Assembly: GCF_014066305.1 (NCBI RefSeq)
Contig: NW_023501065.1
Location: 310,001 to 374,000, forward strand
Reading direction: 5' to 3'
DNA length: 64,000 nt
From: Letharia columbiana
Taxonomy: Eukaryota > Ascomycota > Lecanoromycetes > Lecanorales > Parmeliaceae
Part shown: one piece after another, positions 63,574-64,000 of the stretch
Position numbering within the stretch: the stretch's first letter is position 1
How the letters are laid out: every line of letters starts with the position of its first letter
Position numbers and translations under genes: made by a program
The notes under the pieces: model-generated
What the model saw: the letters and a program-made list of their open reading frames with translations, nothing else
Databases searched by the model: none
What the model was told of the DNA's origin: nothing

Positions 63574-63861
63574 TTATTTACCCGGCCTCGTTAAACCTAT
63601 AAAAAACCCTAATAGAGAAAAATAGGAAGAGTGCCGGGGCTTTAAATACCCGTTTCGGGACCTCGAATGAAATAAGGGTTTTGACGTTTTGCCCGTATTG
63701 CTTCGGGACCTCGAATAAAATAAGGGTTTTAACGTTTTGCCCGTATTGTTTCGGGACCTCGGATGAAATGAGGATTTTAGTTCGATATTTTTTATATAGG
63801 GATTAAATAGCGACAGCCCTCTCGTCGGTGGGTACGAGCCAAAAAAATAGGCTGTCGCCAT
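63574..63861 (-). CDS. Short open frame (95 codons) in the TRIM, doubtful gene
   Basis: An uninterrupted minus-strand frame starting ATGGCGACAGCC, about 94 bases downstream of the primer site. The predicted protein is basic and Ser-rich. It contains a 16-residue repeat, SRSRNNTGKT(L/S)KPLF(H/Y), that mirrors the 48-bp DNA repeat. I recognise no domain, and it does not look like gag or a nucleocapsid (no CCHC knuckle). Position right after the leader and integrity in a RIP-rich locus are suggestive. However, a 95-codon frame in a GC-richer low-RIP patch can occur by chance, and TRIMs are usually non-coding. Confidence 0.35.
   Translation of the reverse strand: MATAYFFGSYPPTRGLSLFNPYIKNIELKSSFHPRSRNNTGKTLKPLFYSRSRSNTGKTSKPLFHSRSRNGYLKPRHSSYFSLLGFFIGLTRPGK
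63654..63800 (-). repeat. Tandem repeat in the TRIM, 48-bp period, about three units
   Basis: TTCGGGACCTCG(A/G)AT(G/A)AAAT starts at 63654, 63702 and 63750, an exact 48-bp spacing. Each full unit ends GTTTTGCCCGTATTG. The period is a multiple of three. Confidence 0.9.
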
Positions 63862-63954
63862 AAGGTGTATCTATTTATAAACGATCATCGAAGACTTAGT
63901 TTAATATCCATATTAGGAAGTGCAAGGATATTCGATACTATCTTACCCGCTTTC

Positions 63955-63969
63955 GGGCTCATAACCTAT
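63955..63969 (-). promoter_or_regulatory. TRIM primer binding site, initiator tRNA-Met anticodon arm
   Basis: In the element's direction it reads ATAGGTTATGAGCCC immediately after the LTR end. GGTTATGAGCCC is the complement of GGGCTCATAACC, the anticodon stem-loop of eukaryotic initiator tRNA-Met. This is half-tRNA priming, known for Drosophila copia and many fungal Copia elements. The same site, RIP-mutated, follows the 5' LTRs of C1, C2 and C3. Confidence 0.85.
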
Positions 63970-64000
63970 TGAAAGTAGGATATTAGATATGTTAGAATAA

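Larger units (their letters stand above)
63316..64000 (-). mobile_element. Miniature LTR retrotransposon (TRIM-like), minus strand, right end outside window
   Basis: A 167-bp left LTR (63316-63482) begins TGTTACAATACCAG in the minus direction and ends CCTACTTTCA. The same LTR end recurs at 63970-64000, running off the window. The internal region is only 487 bp. It has a primer site directly at the right LTR edge (63955-63969) and a purine tract CTGTCGGGGAG directly before the left LTR. It carries no gag-pol. It inserted into E2, and ATTGT at 63311-63315 is the predicted left target duplication. RIP is light: only about three transitions separate the 31 shared LTR bases. It is probably mobilised in trans by a Copia, because primer site and purine tract match the Copia style here. 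Confidence 0.85.

Noticed and set aside
1..64000. Mitochondrial or bacterial AT-rich DNA
   Set aside because: CpA/TpG depletion with CpG retention, LTR retrotransposons with 5-bp duplications and RIP-type stops fit a RIP-affected fungal nuclear genome.

Overview
The window looks like one AT-rich, gene-free repeat block from a filamentous ascomycete (Pezizomycotina). Nearly every stretch is a transposon relic mutated by repeat-induced point mutation (RIP). CpA and TpG are almost absent over long distances while TpA dominates, stop codons fall where Gln or Trp codons are expected, and C or G survives mostly in CpG, TpC or CpT contexts. I found no convincing host gene, tRNA, rRNA or CRISPR array. 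The species cannot be named from this sequence.

Layout from left to right. 1-4198 is an inverted partial copy (A) of the left half of element Q. 4199-6264 is the integrase, chromodomain and tail of a Ty3/Gypsy chromovirus. 6265-17201 is a 10.9-kb DNA transposon (P) with CCTTA-type ends, TA flanks and a Tnp2-like transposase. 17204-18560 is the 3' part of a second Copia family (C4). 18930-22807 is a LINE-like relic containing a short repeat (D1). 22813-29891 is a full Copia element (C1, minus strand, 151-bp LTRs, 5-bp target duplication). 29897-32173 holds mixed relics with a truncated D2. 32179-49425 is a second full copy of the same Copia family (C2) with its own 5-bp duplication, split inside the reverse transcriptase by Q, a 10.1-kb TA-flanked DNA transposon (34170-44315) related to P. 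49431-52783 holds relics around D3. 52789-62167 is a third Copia copy (C3, plus strand), carrying a Tc1-like transposon (T, 56034-58543) that itself carries a 662-bp non-autonomous element (E1). 62822-63315 is an inverted E copy (E2) cut by a miniature LTR retrotransposon (TRIM-like) that runs off the right edge.

The exact target-site duplications give a relative chronology: old LINE and Gypsy relics, then Copia C1, C2 and C3, then Q and T inside them, then E1 inside T. Separately, the TRIM lies inside E2. E1 and E2 share terminal and subterminal sequence with P, so P-like transposases are plausible mobilisers of these small elements. The least mutated sequence lies in the ends of P and Q, in E1, in the middle of T and in the TRIM. 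All protein calls were made by reading the sequence by eye; no search was run.
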